A stretch of DNA of 64,000 nucleotides from Quercus robur (lineage: Eukaryota; Streptophyta; Magnoliopsida; Fagales; Fagaceae): the NCBI RefSeq assembly GCF_932294415.1, contig NC_065544.1:12003351-12067350 (forward strand). The letters are read 5' to 3'. A program made the position numbers and the translations under genes. The notes beneath the pieces were generated by a model. The model worked only from the letters and a program-made list of their open reading frames with translations. It made no database searches and was not told where the DNA came from. Below are positions 37,035 through 46,296 of this stretch, in pieces (position 1 is the first letter of the stretch; each line of letters opens with the position of its first letter).

Positions 37035-37703
37035 AAAGATGAAGAATCAAGATGAAGAAAAGAGAGGAAAGCGTAAAGATAGAGAGACAGAGATATAAAA
37101 AGGTGGGAGATTTTTTCTTTTGATTTAGAAATTTATAATCTCTATTTTAGTATATTCTAAGATAATTATGTTGTATTATTAATAAATTTGTCTAGTATTA
37201 ATTTTAATTTTATCATATTTTAAGAATGAGGTAATGGATTTGTCTTTTAAAATTTAATTTTATTAGCTAAAGTATAGCTATTTTTGTTTTTTTCCTATTT
37301 AATTTTCTGCATTTTAGGATACAGTGAGACTTTTTTAATGCATTTTACTGACCAATAAAATGACTAAAATATTTTTATTTGTAATTAAAATATATAACTA
37401 AATATTACCCCCCCCCCCCACACACATATATATATATATATTTTTTTTTTTCAAGTAGGGCCTTCTTTTATTTGGAGTTTTAAATAATTACATCAATTAC
37501 ATCTATTCTTCAGCCGGCCTAGTCCAGTCAAGCCCTATCTCAAATGCTTAGGGGGTGTTTAGTAGAGTAATTTGAGAAAATGTTCTTTTTTATTTTTTTG
37601 ATAGAGAGAAAGGTTCTCAGTGAGACCAAAAAATTTCAATGCATTTGTAAAGCCAAATACTTTTGGACCCCATTTATCTTTCCAAAATTCTATGTGGTGC
37701 AGA

Positions 37704-39823
37704 ATAATAGCACTGAGTTGCACTAGTCAGTATCCTCAACAGATATGAAGAGGCTTCAAGGTAGAAAATTAACACTAGCAAATCTTCAGTATTCTTTAGC
37801 CCGAACACTTCTCAAGAATTAAGGGAAAGCATCTTAAACATTCTCGGTCCAATGCAAGATTCCAGGTATAACAAATATTTGGGGCTACCTTCCATCATTG
37901 GGAAATCAAAAGCACAAGTGTTTGCTGAAGTTAAGGACAGAGTGGCAAAAAAGCTTGCCGGCTGGAAGGGTAAACTCCTTTCAATTGGTGGAAAAGAGAT
38001 CCTTATCAAAGCGGTGGCTCAAGCAGTGCCTACATACACTATGAGTTGCAACCAACTCCCTAAGACTCTTTGCCAAGACTTAGAAAGTATGATGAGGAGC
38101 TTTTGGTGGGGGCAAAAGGACAAAGAGAACAAGATTGCATGGGTTAGTTGGAGGAAGATGTGTCGATCTAAACTCCATGGAGGTATGGGCTTCAAAAACA
38201 TACAAGCCTTCAACCTTGCCATGCTAGCTAAGCAAGGTTGGAGAATTCTCACAAATCCTGACTCCTTAGTGGCTCGAGTTTTCAAAGCAAAATACTTTCC
38301 TTTTGATGATGTCCTCAATTCCAAAAAAGGGAGTAACCCCTCATATGCTTGGCGAAACATCCACAATAGTCTCGAGGTTATTAGAAGGGGCACAAGGTGG
38401 AGGGTTGGCAATGGTCGGCGAATCCATATTTGGGATGATAGATGGTTGCCAACACCATCAACCCGCAAGGTGATATCCCCCCAAGCTGACTATGGACACT
38501 TTCCCATGGTGTCTTCCCTCATAGACAATGACACTAGATGATGGAAAATTGATGTAATTAATGCCACTTTTCTGCCTCATGAAGCCAACACCATCCTTAA
38601 AATCCCCCTAAATTATAATCTGCCTGAGGATTGTCTTATCTGGATAGGCAACAAGAGGGGTGAGTTTACAGTTAAAAGTGCATATCATATAGCTTCAGGT
38701 ATTGTGGATTCAGTTAAGGAAGGTTAAAGCACCTCAAGCAGCTTAAGGACTCTATTGTGGAAGCAGATATGGCAGCAGAAAGTCCCTCCGAAGATAAAAA
38801 TTTTTGCTTGGAGGACTTGTGTCAACGGTCTTCCAATTATGCAAAATCTAAACCACAGAGGAGTTCATTGCTCTAACTTTTGCCCATTATGCGACCAAGC
38901 CATTGAGACCACAACCCATGCACTTCTTCATTGTGATCATGCAAAAATGACTTGGGCATTTTGGTACAATTGTCCTGTGGACCTCTCTACTTCCTCTTGT
39001 GACTTGGTGGATATTGTCTTAGATTTTATTGCAAAAGGCTCCCCAAATGATCTAGAGCTCTTCTTTGCTGTAGCTTGGTTTATTTGGTGGAATCGCAATC
39101 AAGCAATTCATGAGGACTCGGGTTCCCCTCCAATTCATGCTTGGGAAATGGCAGGTGGGGTCTTGGCCGAGTTCAAGGCAGCTTGCTCCTGTTCGATGTT
39201 ATCTCAGTCCATTCCTCAGCCCAAGTGGAAAGCTCCACCTACGAGCTTCTTCAAAATTGATACTGATGTAGCAGCTTTTGAAGATGGGAGGAACTCATGC
39301 ATCGAAGTAGTCATTTGAGATAACATGGGTGAAGTACTAGCAGCTTCAAGCAAGGTTCTGCCTGCGTCATACTCGGCTGGGATTTCAGAAGCTTTAGCCA
39401 TGCAAGATGGCGTGCTTCTCGCAGTGGAAATGGAAGTCTCCCACGCTATTTTTGAGTCTGATGCCTTATCCATTATTCAAGCAATTAACAATGGGATCCA
39501 TGGTGGTGAGCTCGGGCACATAATCAGGAACATTAGAAAAGTGGCTGCTTTGCTTTGTTTACTTGGTGCTCTTTTAATCATCTGAAAAGGGAAGGCAACA
39601 GAGTTGCCCATGAGTTTGCAAGGGTAGTTAGGAATTCTGGTGTTTCACAGGTTTGGAAAATGTCTTTCCTAAGTCTTGTTGAGCATCTTCTTATTGAGGA
39701 TTTCTGTTTGTAATGCTCATGCTTTGTCTCTCTGTTGTAATTCAATTTAAGTTGAATGAAATTCACATATTTCCCATAAAAAAAAAAAAAGAAAAGAAAA
39801 AAACAGCATAATAGCACTGAGTT
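37704..39823 (+). mobile_element. 5'-truncated LINE with 16-bp target duplication
   Basis: ATAATAGCACTGAGTT occurs at 37704-37719 and 39808-39823. The insert encodes the C-terminal half of a plant LINE ORF2. It has the end of the reverse transcriptase (MQDSRYNKYLGLPSIIGKSK at 37852, GWKGKLLSIGGKEILIKA), a zf-RVT region (CPLCDQAIETTTHALLHC at about 38884) and an RNase H domain (FFKIDTDVAAFEDG at about 39250; ISEALAMQDGVLLAVE at about 39385). It closes with an A-rich tail at 39778-39803. Stops at 38539, about 38725 and 39316 and a frameshift near 39540 show it is dead. It lies about 1.5 kb upstream of the NLR gene. Confidence 0.95.
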
Positions 39824-41300
39824 ATGGGCCTATAACCTGGTCGTTCTTACATGAATAGAGGTGCTTGGCACTTCAAAATGTTCCTTTTTCTCGTACCATT
39901 CTTATTCAACTTTATCTTCTTTTCACAAAGACCCATTCACACTCTCGACCACCTATACAACAAGTAAAAGGAAAATAAGAAACTATTGTGGAATCATTCA
40001 TAATGGTCACAGTAGGTCGCTCTATCTAAAAAAAACCTGGAATGCAACAACTGTATAAATAAGCTTCTTTGAGCTTAGAACCATATAGCAGTACCATACC
40101 ACCTTGAAGAACATATAAACATTTCTGTAAGATTGAACATATGGCCTGTTGGCTTCCCAGTAAATTAATCCAACAGTAATTAAGCTAAATTAAAATGAAC
40201 GTCACAAATACCATCACAAGGTGGAATTAATGTTATGGCCTCTTCTTTTTGCTGTGGCTTCTCTCATGAGGAAGAGAAAAAGAGATTTTTTAATTTTATT
40301 TTAAATAAAACGAAGTACTGAAAAATCTCATGTTACCATCATACACATGTTAGCATTCATATCCAAAATGTATGATTATATAAAACAACGTATCCACTCC
40401 AAATTATACATGTTTTATTACAAAATATTACTGTAATACAACTTCTATATAAGCACTGCAAATGGCAATCACTCTCATCTCAGATCTCCACATATAGTCT
40501 CCCTACAAAACCTGTAACAAGTATAAAGTATAAATGCTAAAAAGGAATTTACAAACAGTTGAAAGGGCAAATAAAAGGCACTCATAGAAAAATACATAGA
40601 AGCAAACAGAGACATAAAGCTCCACTCTACTATGAACATTTATAAAATATACTTATAGATTGTACGTATATAACAGACGGTCACAGATATACAAATATCC
40701 AAGCTTCTACTCATTTGTGATCCGATTTTTATTGGCTAGCTTGAACCACTTTTTTTAAATTTATGTGCATATTTGACTTATAGTCACTGGACCCATCATA
40801 ACCCAAAAGTACAGAGGGTGGTGTCAAAATTTATGAAACTCGGAGATGTTTGGTACGTATATTTGAAAATATATATTTTATTATTTAAAAATTTATATTT
40901 TATTATTTAAAAAATATGTAAAAATATATGTAAGTAAAAAAAAATATAAAAAAAATGTGTAATATTATTTAAAAATTAAAAATTTATGTTTGAGTGGTTT
41001 ACTAAACAACCCCATACTTTTCACTCAATTATTGAGCCATACTGGGGCCTTCTTGCCTTCTTCTTCTTGTCTTCACAGAAACCATTATTGAGGAGCACAT
41101 GGGGCTGTTGTTAAAGTAGTAATTATTGAGCAGTGGAGCCGTTGTTCACATTTATCTGTTTATTTCTAAGTGGACTCTTGACTTTACATAACTAGCCAAG
41201 TCTTCCTTCTTCACAGCCACTTTAATCTTCCTCCTCTCATATCTCAAACTACTCTCTATCAGCTAAGCTTGCTACGTTTTCTTTCATCCAACAAGAACAA
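39824..41300 (+). promoter_or_regulatory. Upstream region of the NLR gene
   Basis: This is AT-rich DNA between the LINE and the NLR start codon, with no coding signal. TTGACT cores of W-boxes (WRKY sites) occur at 40773-40778 and 41178-41183, the latter about 120 bp before the ATG. Such sites are common upstream of defence genes, but the six-base core also occurs by chance. No TATA box was assigned with confidence. Confidence 0.35.
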
Positions 41301-44300
41301 ATGGCCGATGCAATCCTGTATGGCGTTGTTCAGAAGATTATTGAAAGCTCGGGCTCCTCCACTCTCAAACAGATTGGATCGATCTGGGGTGTCAAAGATG
41401 ATCTCGAAAAAATGAACAACACTGTTCTCGCTATTCAAGCTGTACTTCAGGATGCAGAGGAGCAGCAGGTCCAGAACAAACAAGTCGAGCACTGGCTCAA
41501 CAGGCTCAGAGATGTAGTTTTTGATGCAGATGACTTGCTGAGCGAGTTCTCCACTCATGTGCTTCAGCGTAAGGTGATGGGTGGTGATAAAATGGCAAAG
41601 AAGGTACGTATTTTCTTTTCAAGATCAAACCAACTTGTTTTTAGTTTTAAGATGGCTTGCAAAATAAAGGCTACGAGGGAGAAGCTTAATGATATAGCAA
41701 CTGATTGGAAAAATTTTCACTTGGAGTTGGTAGAGCGTCCTTTAAAGACACAGGATGTGACTAGGGACAGGGACCAAACTCACTCATATATAGGTGAAGA
41801 AGAAGTTATTGGGAGAGAAAAGGAAAGGAAGGACATCGTAGATCTATTGTTGGACTTTGATGTGAAAGACAATGTCTCATTCGTATGCATAGTGGGGATT
41901 GGAGGGTTGGGGAAAACCACACTGGCTCAATATGTATACAATGATAAAAGTGTCAAGGATTATTTTGATTTGAAGATGTGGGTGTGTGTATCTGATGACT
42001 TTGATGTTAAAAAAATTACTGAAAAGATAATTGAATCTGCAACTAAAACAAAACCTGAAAATCTTGGGATGGATCCATTGCAAAATAAACTCCGGGATCA
42101 ACTCAACCAAAAGAAGTACTTGCTTGTATTGGATGATGTTTGGAATGAGAATAAAGATCGCTGGTGTAATTTGAAAAGACTTTTGATGGGTGGTGCAAAG
42201 GGAAGTAAGGTGTTGATAACTACAAGGACTAAACTGGTTGCAGAGATTACCAGCACAATCAAGCCGTATGTTCTAAGTGGCCTGCCAAAGGATAAATCTT
42301 GGAGTTTATTGAAACGAATGGCATTCGGAGAAGGACAAGATACCACTGATCCTGGTCTTGAAACAATTGGAATGGACATTGTAGAAAAATGTCAAGGAGT
42401 GCCTCTTGCTGTAAAGACAATAGGGAGAGTTTTATATTTTAAAACAACAGAAACTGAATGGTTAGATATCGAGAATAATGAACTTACAAATGTAAACAAT
42501 GGTATTTTACCAGTTCTAAAATTGAGTTACGATCATCTTCCATCATATTTGAAGTGTTGTTTTGCATATTGTTCATTGTTTCCTAAAGATTACTTAATTG
42601 ATAAGTTGACATTGATACAATTATGGATAGCACAAGGATTTATTCAATCACAAGAAAAGAACAAACAATTAGAGGATATTGCCAATCAGTACTTCATGGA
42701 TTTGCATTGGAGGTCCTTCTTTCAAGAAGCAGAAGAAGATGAAGGCATGAATATGAAGTTTAAGATGCATGATTTAATCCATGATCTTGCACAATCAGTC
42801 TCAAAGAGTGAGTTTACTCTGGTTGATTCTAATGTAAACAATGTCAATGAAAAAGTTCGTCATCTCTCATTTTCAATTGACAATGTTTCGTTTATTAGGC
42901 AGAATTTAAGCACATTGGTTAAAGCAAATAAGATGCGAGCATTTATTTTGGCATGCGATCCTCGGGTTGATGAAGGGGAAATAGTGGAAGATTCAATTCT
43001 CAAACCACTTATTTCTAGTTTTAAATACTTGCGTGTGTTAGACCTACATGGGTTAGAAATGAAGACATTGCCAAATACCATTGGTAAGTTGATGCATTTG
43101 AAGTACCTTGATCTCTCCTATAATGAAATTGAAGTTCTCCCTAGTTCTATAACTAGATTAGTGAATTTGCAAACATTAAAGCTCTCTTGCTGTACTAATC
43201 TTAAGGAGTTACCGGCTGACATTCAAAAATTGGTCAGCCTCAAGCACCTTGACCTAGAAGATTGTGAGAATTCGACTCATATGCCACGTGGATTTGGTCA
43301 ATTGACTTCTCTTCAAACATTAAATCTCTCTGGGGGTGAAAAGCTAAGTGAGTTACCCGCTGACATTCAAAAATTGGTCAGCCTCAAGCACCTTAACCTA
43401 AAAGGTTGCAAGAATTTGACTCATATGCCACGTGAATTAGGGCAATTGACTTGTCTTCAAGCATTAAATCTCTCTGGGTGTGTGATGCTAAGAGAGTTAC
43501 CAGCTGACATTCAAAAATTGGTCAGCCTCAAGCACCTTCACATAGATGGTTGTAAGAATTTGACTCATATGCCATGTGGATTAGGGCAAATGACTTCTCT
43601 TCAGACATTAACCTTATTTGTTGTGAGTAAGGGTTCTGTAGGTTCTTTCAAGCATTGCGGTGGGCTAGCGGGATTAAAGAAGCTAAATGACTTGAGAGGA
43701 AAATTAGAGATTAAAAATTTGGGATGGGTGAAAGATGCTTCCTCAGAATTCAAAGCAGCAAATTTGAAGGAGAAGCAGCATCTGAGTGAGTTGGAATTAA
43801 GCTGGAATTTGGAGAGTGATGATGCCGTAGATACCTGTGATGATGAAAATTCCATGGATGGCCTCCAACCACATCAAAGTTTAAAATCTTTGCAAATGGA
43901 CGGGTACATGGGTGTGAGGTTTTCTAGTTGGCTTTCATTCTTAACAAATCTCGTTGAATTAAGAATATACAATTGTAAGAAGTGCCAATATTTGCCAACG
44001 TTGTATCAACTCTCAAACCTTCGATTACTATCTATTCAAGATATGGATGGTCTGGAGTACATGACAGACGGGGATATGAATGATGAGATATCTGCTTCAC
44101 TGGCATCACCATCAACATTTTTCCCATCCCTTCAGACACTCGGGCTCAGTGTATGCTTCGATCTAAAGGGATGGTGGAGGAGTGTGGATAAGGGGAATGA
44201 GGCAACAACGACATCAACAATATCATCAACTAATCACTATCACCAACACATGCCGTACTTTCCGCGTCTTTCTTCTTTATGGTTGGATAATTGCCCTAAG

Positions 44301-44726
44301 ATGACTTGCATGCCGCTGTTTCCAAATCTTGAAATAGATCTTTGGTTGCGTAATAGCAGTTTGAAGGCATTGGAAGAGACAATAGAGATGAATAATAGGG
44401 GAGGAAGGGCTTCTTCATTTCCGTCCTCTTCCTCTTCCTCTTCCTCCTCCTTCTCCCCTCCTCTCTCCAAATTAAAGCAATTGACTCTGACTCTGGAGTT
44501 GGAGTCTCTGCCAGAGGAGTGGTTTAAAAACCTAACTTCTCTTGAGAGATTAAACATTTGGTGGTGTCCCAATCTGACGTCACTCCCCGAAGGGATGAGT
44601 CACCTCACCTCTTTACAGAGCCTGCATATCCGTTGCTGTCCCCAATTAAAGCAAAGATGCGAGAAGGAAAATGGAGAGGATTGGGATAAGATTTCTCACA
44701 TCCCAAATCTTAGAATCGTAGATTGA
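41301..44726 (+). CDS. CC-NBS-LRR (CNL) disease resistance protein, RGA-like, intact single exon, 1141 aa
   Basis: An intracellular immune receptor of the coiled-coil NLR class. The Rx-type N-terminal domain (about residues 1-140) includes an EDVID-like stretch, LRDVVFDADDLLSEF, near 69-83. The NB-ARC domain has P-loop GIGGLGKTT (199-207), RNBS-A FDLKMWVCVS (222-231), kinase-2 LLVLDDVW (274-281), RNBS-B GSKVLITTRT (301-310), GLPL-type CQGVPLA (364-370), RNBS-D CCFAYCSLFPKDY (419-431) and MHD MHDLIHDLAQ (489-498). The Trp after LDDV is typical of CNLs. LRRs follow from about 555 to the end; three 48-residue units beginning LPADIQKLVSLKHL are near-identical. A Ser-rich insert (about 1030-1050) breaks the late LRRs. 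All NB motifs are intact and there is no frameshift, so the gene could be functional. Effector specificity cannot be read from sequence. The start is the first ATG of the frame and begins MADA, as usual in this clade. Confidence 0.96.
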   Translation: MADAILYGVVQKIIESSGSSTLKQIGSIWGVKDDLEKMNNTVLAIQAVLQDAEEQQVQNKQVEHWLNRLRDVVFDADDLLSEFSTHVLQRKVMGGDKMAKKVRIFFSRSNQLVFSFKMACKIKATREKLNDIATDWKNFHLELVERPLKTQDVTRDRDQTHSYIGEEEVIGREKERKDIVDLLLDFDVKDNVSFVCIVGIGGLGKTTLAQYVYNDKSVKDYFDLKMWVCVSDDFDVKKITEKIIESATKTKPENLGMDPLQNKLRDQLNQKKYLLVLDDVWNENKDRWCNLKRLLMGGAKGSKVLITTRTKLVAEITSTIKPYVLSGLPKDKSWSLLKRMAFGEGQDTTDPGLETIGMDIVEKCQGVPLAVKTIGRVLYFKTTETEWLDIENNELTNVNNGILPVLKLSYDHLPSYLKCCFAYCSLFPKDYLIDKLTLIQLWIAQGFIQSQEKNKQLEDIANQYFMDLHWRSFFQEAEEDEGMNMKFKMHDLIHDLAQSVSKSEFTLVDSNVNNVNEKVRHLSFSIDNVSFIRQNLSTLVKANKMRAFILACDPRVDEGEIVEDSILKPLISSFKYLRVLDLHGLEMKTLPNTIGKLMHLKYLDLSYNEIEVLPSSITRLVNLQTLKLSCCTNLKELPADIQKLVSLKHLDLEDCENSTHMPRGFGQLTSLQTLNLSGGEKLSELPADIQKLVSLKHLNLKGCKNLTHMPRELGQLTCLQALNLSGCVMLRELPADIQKLVSLKHLHIDGCKNLTHMPCGLGQMTSLQTLTLFVVSKGSVGSFKHCGGLAGLKKLNDLRGKLEIKNLGWVKDASSEFKAANLKEKQHLSELELSWNLESDDAVDTCDDENSMDGLQPHQSLKSLQMDGYMGVRFSSWLSFLTNLVELRIYNCKKCQYLPTLYQLSNLRLLSIQDMDGLEYMTDGDMNDEISASLASPSTFFPSLQTLGLSVCFDLKGWWRSVDKGNEATTTSTISSTNHYHQHMPYFPRLSSLWLDNCPKMTCMPLFPNLEIDLWLRNSSLKALEETIEMNNRGGRASSFPSSSSSSSSSFSPPLSKLKQLTLTLELESLPEEWFKNLTSLERLNIWWCPNLTSLPEGMSHLTSLQSLHIRCCPQLKQRCEKENGEDWDKISHIPNLRIVD
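43206..43637 (+). repeat. 144-bp intragenic triplication in the NLR LRR region
   Basis: Starts at 43206, 43350 and 43494 give three in-frame units of 144 bp (48 residues, two LRRs each). Each unit begins GAGTTACC(G/C/A)GCTGACATT. They share long identical stretches, including the CAAAAATTGGTCAGCCTCAA block. This points to recent unequal exchange. Confidence 0.93.
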
Positions 44727-46296
44727 AAAGTTGAACTACTGCATACGCTTCCCTGGTATGTTCTTCACTCTTCTCTGATTTTTTTTTTAACTTCTTTAAT
44801 AATTTCTGTAATTCTAGACGCAATATTTTTAAAGCTCAAACAAAACCAAAATTAAAAAACTCTATAATTTCTCGCATGAACTTTTCCACACAAATTAAAA
44901 AACAGAACTTTTCATTTTCTTTTTCCCCAGTTTCTTTTTCTTCTCCTAGATATAGCCTGGGCCTCATTATATGGGTTTCTGAATGTGTGATTGATGCTGA
45001 AATTGCAGAAAGAACAAGAGGATTTCAAATGGGAAGAAGAAAGCGTAAGTATTATATAAGCAAAACTCTACATTTTTTTAATTTGTTTTGATTTTAGTTG
45101 TTTTTATGTAAAAATATGAAATTTATATAAATCTTTTCTGGGTTTCATTTAAAATATACATTTTTTTTTTCTTGCTGGGTTCCATTTTATGGACATGTTT
45201 GCAGTTATTCTTGACGTTTCAGAAGTTGGTACACAAGATTCTTCTACACAAAAATGGCTGATTCAGACATGGATGATGATAATGACAAAAAAGTAGCACC
45301 GGTGCGTTTTTTTTTTTTTTTTTTTTTGCTAAGAATATGTTTTTGATCCATGTACTTCTATTAATAACCTCCTCCTGCCCTGTGTGATCAGCTGTAGCAT
45401 TATTAGGATTACAACTGTGGCTTTCACTTCTTCAGAGTGCTAGAACCCCTGTTTCAACCTTCTCTTGGTAAACAAGAGTTGCCATGTGAAGAAAAATATT
45501 GACCTATTGTGTCTATTGGCAAAACTAAAATTTTATAGTTTACAATAATAGCTTGGTTCACATGGGTATAAGAAAATATTTTGAATTATTGAACTAATGA
45601 ATTAAGGAGGGGCATACTATCTATGGCAAGATTAATGTTATTGTGTGTTTTAGGTAGTATTTCCTTTTTTAATGTCCCTGTAGTTCTAAACTTGCTTGTA
45701 CCTTCTTGCTTTTGTGTTGCAATATAAATCCATAGACCATTTCCAATGATTTCAGTGTATCATAAACTTGATTGTACCATTTGAAGAAGAGATTGCGAGT
45801 TGGTTACTACTGACATCAGGCATCTTACTGCACTAATAATTAGGTTTAAGGATTTCTAGGTTGAGATTGGGCTTAAATAATCACTGGATATGGTTATAAA
45901 CTCTGGAGAACAAATGCAAAAAGGATAGTTTAAAAGAAGAGGAAGAAAAAAAAGATAAAACAGAAAGAGAGAGAGAGAGAGAGAGAGATGGAGATAAGAT
46001 TGCCTCAGAATCAAAAGAAGGCCTTTTTAGAGTTTCAGCTAGAAAATAATTACTAGAATCCCTATTGTCAGTAGGGTGCAACCACTTCAAATTCTGTAGT
46101 ATCGATGTTTTTAGTTATTTATCCATAACTTGCTTAAAACATCTGCATAGTTTTTTATTTTTATTTTTTTCTTCTGATGTTTTGAAAAATTTAATTACTA
46201 TTTCTATATGCAGAGATATTTTGAAGCGCAAAGCAAACTTCTGAAAGGGTGTCAGCAAGAACAGGGGACGGTTGGTAAAAACTTCTCACATCCTAG
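44727..46296 (+). other. Probable 3' UTR of the NLR gene with several introns
   Basis: Beyond the stop codon there are splice-like pairs in order: donor CCCTG|GTATGTTC (44756) with acceptor ATTGCAG|AAAG (45008/45009); donor AAGC|GTAAGTATT (45045) with acceptor TTTGCAG|TTATT (45204/45205); and acceptor TATGCAG|AGATA (46213/46214) with donor CCTAG|GTATGCG (46297). A further acceptor TTTTGTAG|AGAGAG lies near 47239. These imply short untranslated exons such as 45009-45044 and 46214-46296. This is inference from signals alone; transcript data would settle it. Confidence 0.5.

Larger units (their letters stand above)
32890..37521. mobile_element. hAT-type element, copy 2, carrying two nested insertions
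   Basis: The left end CAGGCCAGCTCAACAACC and complemented right end TAGGCCGGCTGAAGAATAG form imperfect inverted termini like those of copy 1. The body aligns with copy 1 at both ends and through the middle (for example TATCAAGTATCAAGCTTTG, CACTGTGCAGTGGCATCAG, TTTTTTCTTTTGATTTA). Two large inserts (33404-34744 and 35061-37031) interrupt it; both are absent from copy 1. The 8-bp flanks do not match, so the target duplication is lost or the copy moved by another route. Confidence 0.8.

Noticed and set aside
32882..37529. 8-bp target duplication around hAT copy 2
   Set aside because: The flanks ACTATAAG and GTCCAGTC do not match, so no duplication is claimed.
41301..44726. Integrated decoy or TIR domain in the NLR
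   Set aside because: The N-terminus is Rx-type coiled coil, and no extra domain is visible before, within or after the LRRs.
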